Shown one piece after another: positions 62,089 through 64,000 of a stretch of DNA of 64,000 nt. Position 1 is the stretch's first letter. Each line of letters begins with the position of its first letter. This stretch comes from Streptococcus sp. 29896. Lineage in GTDB: Bacteria; Bacillota; Bacilli; Lactobacillales; Streptococcaceae. The notes beneath the pieces were generated by a model that saw nothing but the letters and a program-made list of their open reading frames with translations, did no database searches and was not told where the DNA came from. Location of the stretch: contig NZ_CP118733.1 of NCBI RefSeq assembly GCF_032594915.1, positions 868,001 to 932,000 on the forward strand. Direction: 5' to 3'. Made by a program: the position numbers and the translations under genes.

Positions 62089-62093
62089 GTCTG

Positions 62094-62125
62094 AAAACCT
62101 TGTCAATTGACAAGGTTTTTTCTCT
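62094..62125 (+). terminator. fru operon terminator
   Basis: A perfect palindrome centred on CAATTG (arms AAAACCTTGTC and its complement) is followed by TTTTTT. Confidence 0.85.
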
Positions 62126-62140
62126 TTTCTCCTATATTTA

Positions 62141-62149
62141 TGGTATAAT
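62141..62149 (+). promoter_or_regulatory. extended -10 promoter of the DUF1149 gene
   Basis: TGGTATAAT at 62141-62149 with no clear -35. TAAGGAG precedes the ATG at 62183. Confidence 0.65.
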
Positions 62150-62182
62150 GGGGATGAATATTTTCATGTAAGGAGTTTAGTA

Positions 62183-62557
62183 ATGGAGATTATCCGCGAT
62201 AAAGAGTTTGTCAATCAGTACCATTTTGACGCCCGTAATAAAGAGTGGGAAAAGGAGAACGGTGTCCCAACCACCAAAATCAAGGTTGACTTTCAACTTT
62301 TAGAAAGAAGTCAAGAGAAAAATACCACAACTCTAGTCAATATCCTACGTTTCATGATTGTCTTGGAGCACCATGTGATTTCGGGTGCATTTAGCCAGCG
62401 TGTGCAATTGGTTGATCGCCTGGTGCAAGAACCATCAGAATTTACAGCAGAAGAGAAACATACTTTGGTAGAACCACTTTTGGATATCTTAAAACGAATG
62501 ACATACGATGTGACAGAAATCGCATTCGATGCACCTGGTGTGAACTTGGAGTTTTAA
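62183..62557 (+). CDS. DUF1149 family protein (SecB-like fold)
   Basis: This 124-residue soluble protein opens with MEIIRDKEFVNQYHFDARN and has a central QLLERSQEKNTTTLVNILRF strand region and a C-terminal KRMTYDVTEIAFDAPGVNLEF. This is the DUF1149 family of lactic acid bacteria, whose fold resembles the chaperone SecB; the function is not established. It lies 3 bases before degV and the two are probably co-translated. Confidence 0.88.
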   Translation: MEIIRDKEFVNQYHFDARNKEWEKENGVPTTKIKVDFQLLERSQEKNTTTLVNILRFMIVLEHHVISGAFSQRVQLVDRLVQEPSEFTAEEKHTLVEPLLDILKRMTYDVTEIAFDAPGVNLEF

Positions 62558-62560
62558 TCA

Positions 62561-63412
62561 ATGAAATTAGCAATTATCACGGATTCTTCAGCAAGCTTGA
62601 CCTTTTCAGAAAGTCAAAAGAACAATCTTTTTGTCCTTACGATTCCCGTCACCATTGATGGTGAATCCTATGTTGAAGGTTTGAATCTAACGGTTGAAGA
62701 ATTTTACGAGAAAATGGCCCAATCCAAAGATTTGCCAATGACTAGCCAGCCAAGTTTGTTGGAATTGGAAGAGATTTTGGCAAGTTTGAAAGAGCAAGGG
62801 TACAGCCATGCCATTGGTCTCTTTTTGTCATCAGGTATTTCAGGCTTCTATCAGAATATCCAGTATTTGAAAGATGAATTTGACGGTTTAACAGTTGCCT
62901 TTCCAGATACCAAAATCACTTCAGCTCCTTTGGGAATGATGGTGGAAAATGTGCTTAAATGGGCAGAAATAGGCTTGGATTTTGAGACTATTTTATCAAA
63001 ACTAGATCAGCAAATCCAAGCAACCAAGGCCTTCATCATGGTCGATGACCTCAATCACCTCGTAAAAGGTGGCCGTCTATCAAATGGTGCTGCCTTATTG
63101 GGAAATTTGTTGAGCATCAAACCCATTCTTCATTTTACTTCCGAAGGAAAAATTGAAGTTTATGAAAAAGTTCGGACGGAGAAAAAAGCGATCAAGCGCT
63201 TGATTGATATTCTCCAAGAAGAAACCGCCGAGGGGCAATACCAGATTGCTATTATTCATGCCAACGCACCTGAAAAGGCTGAAAACTTTAAAGTTCAATT
63301 GGAAGAAGCGGGTGTCGGTAGCGATTTACCAATCGTGTCATTTGGATCGGTCATTGGTACGCACTTGGGAGAAGGGGCTGTGGCCTTTGGTATTTCTCCC
63401 ATTATTGAATAG
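62561..63412 (+). CDS. DegV family fatty-acid-binding protein
   Basis: This 283-residue DegV-family protein has the opening [16 protein letters not shown], the [13 protein letters not shown] motif, [11 protein letters not shown] and a [30 protein letters not shown] segment that is nearly invariant. DegV/FakB proteins hold a fatty acid for phosphorylation by FakA. Whether this copy works as a FakB is an inference from the family. dapB starts 8 bases downstream. Confidence 0.92.
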   Translation: MKLAIITDSSASLTFSESQKNNLFVLTIPVTIDGESYVEGLNLTVEEFYEKMAQSKDLPMTSQPSLLELEEILASLKEQGYSHAIGLFLSSGISGFYQNIQYLKDEFDGLTVAFPDTKITSAPLGMMVENVLKWAEIGLDFETILSKLDQQIQATKAFIMVDDLNHLVKGGRLSNGAALLGNLLSIKPILHFTSEGKIEVYEKVRTEKKAIKRLIDILQEETAEGQYQIAIIHANAPEKAENFKVQLEEAGVGSDLPIVSFGSVIGTHLGEGAVAFGISPIIE

Positions 63413-63420
63413 GAGTTTGC

Positions 63421-64000
63421 ATGACAATTAAGGTAATTATCGCAGGATTTAAAGGAAAAATGGGCTCAACGGCTGTTGAGATGGTCAAAGGTGACGCAAC
63501 ACTCAGTCTGGCTGCCTTGGTGGATCCATTTGCGACAGAAACAGAAGTGGACGGAGTTCCTGTTTTCAAGACCAAAGAAGAAGTTGCCAGCCTAGAAGCG
63601 GATGTCTGGGTGGATTTTACAACGCCAAAATTTGCCTATGAAAACACCCGTTTTGCCTTGGAAAATGGCTTCGCACCTGTGGTTGGAACGACAGGATTTA
63701 CCCCTGAAGAAATTGAAGAATTAACCGTCTTGTCTGCTGAGAAGGGTTTAGGTGGCTTGATTGCTCCTAACTTTGCTATTGGCGCTATCTTGCTCATGCA
63801 ATTTGCAGCACAGGCAGCCAAGTATTTCCCAAATCTTGAAATCATCGAATTACACCATGACAAGAAGAAGGATGCACCGAGCGGAACAGCTGTCAAAACG
63901 GCTGAACTCATTTCCCAAGTCCGTCAGTCACAGGCTCAAGGTGCAACAGATGAAGAAGAATTGATTGCTGGAGCTCGTGGGGCAGAATTTGACGGCTTCC
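63421..64000 (+). CDS. dapB: 4-hydroxy-tetrahydrodipicolinate reductase, 3' end beyond window
   Basis: The first 193 codons of DapB are present; normal length is about 255. This NAD(P)H-dependent enzyme of the diaminopimelate and lysine pathway shows [20 protein letters not shown] at the nucleotide-binding end and [34 protein letters not shown], the catalytic [13 protein letters not shown] and the start of the ARGAEFDGF region follow. TAGGAG at 63411-63416 overlaps the degV stop and serves the ATG at 63421. Confidence 0.93.
   Translation, partial: MTIKVIIAGFKGKMGSTAVEMVKGDATLSLAALVDPFATETEVDGVPVFKTKEEVASLEADVWVDFTTPKFAYENTRFALENGFAPVVGTTGFTPEEIEELTVLSAEKGLGGLIAPNFAIGAILLMQFAAQAAKYFPNLEIIELHHDKKKDAPSGTAVKTAELISQVRQSQAQGATDEEELIAGARGAEFDGF

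Overview
The window is chromosomal DNA of a low-GC Gram-positive coccus. It is almost certainly a Streptococcus: it has short genes on strong Shine-Dalgarno sequences, a pyrR-pyrB-carA-carB operon behind a PyrR attenuator, a LysR-lspA-rluD string, a rpsP-khpA block, fruR-fruK-fruA, a pre-extended L27, and the streptococcal backbone parC, ilvE, DUF2969 gene, rpsA. The look is closest to the S. suis group, but the species cannot be proved from this window. No phage genes, insertion sequences, CRISPR arrays or rRNA genes were seen.

Layout. 1-4.0 kb: 3' end of parC, a 39-residue membrane peptide, a DUF4230-like protein and ilvE. 4.0-28.3 kb: a large accessory insert, visibly more AT-rich by eye, holding two complete and separate Wzx/Wzy-type polysaccharide systems in tandem. 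Locus 1 (4.1-18.9 kb, all plus strand) encodes Wzd and Wze, a four-gene set closely matching Campylobacter PglF/PglE/PglC/PglD (UDP-N,N'-diacetylbacillosamine synthesis and its transfer to lipid), five glycosyltransferases, a Wzy polymerase, a pyruvyl transferase and a Wzx flippase. Locus 2 (about 18.9-28.3 kb, mixed strands) encodes a fused chain-length regulator and tyrosine-kinase-like protein with damaged kinase motifs, its own Wzy and Wzx, four glycosyltransferases and a large WbaP-type initiating transferase. Neither locus has the usual wzg (LytR-CpsA-Psr) or wzh (phosphatase) gene, so a classical cps locus probably lies elsewhere and these make additional surface glycans.

28.3-37.4 kb is core: DUF2969 gene, tRNA-Tyr, a spacer with three structured repeats, tRNA-Gln, rpsA, tRNA-Arg(CCG), a threonine aldolase, two small membrane or surface proteins, a nifS-thiI sulfur-transfer pair, brnQ, and rplU-rpmA behind an L21-type leader. 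37.4-51.7 kb: a GNAT acetyltransferase, an unrecognised 526-residue membrane protein, LysR-lspA-rluD, a PhnA/YjdM-like protein, a Pr6Pr-like membrane protein, the pyrimidine operon, a DUF2628 protein, an RsmJ-like methyltransferase, pcp and a DUF4298 protein. 51.7-64 kb: rpsP-khpA, a heterodimeric ABC exporter, rimM-trmD, a lone hisC-type aminotransferase, the fructose operon under a cre box, a DUF1149 protein, degV and the 5' part of dapB.

The most notable points are the two tandem polysaccharide systems with the bacillosamine cassette, the degenerate fused kinase, the covarying repeats between tRNA-Tyr and tRNA-Gln, an apparent hairpin insertion that separates carB from its ribosome binding site, an ATT start for fruR, a possibly leaderless rsmJ-like gene, and an L27 precursor with an altered processing site and no adjacent prp gene.
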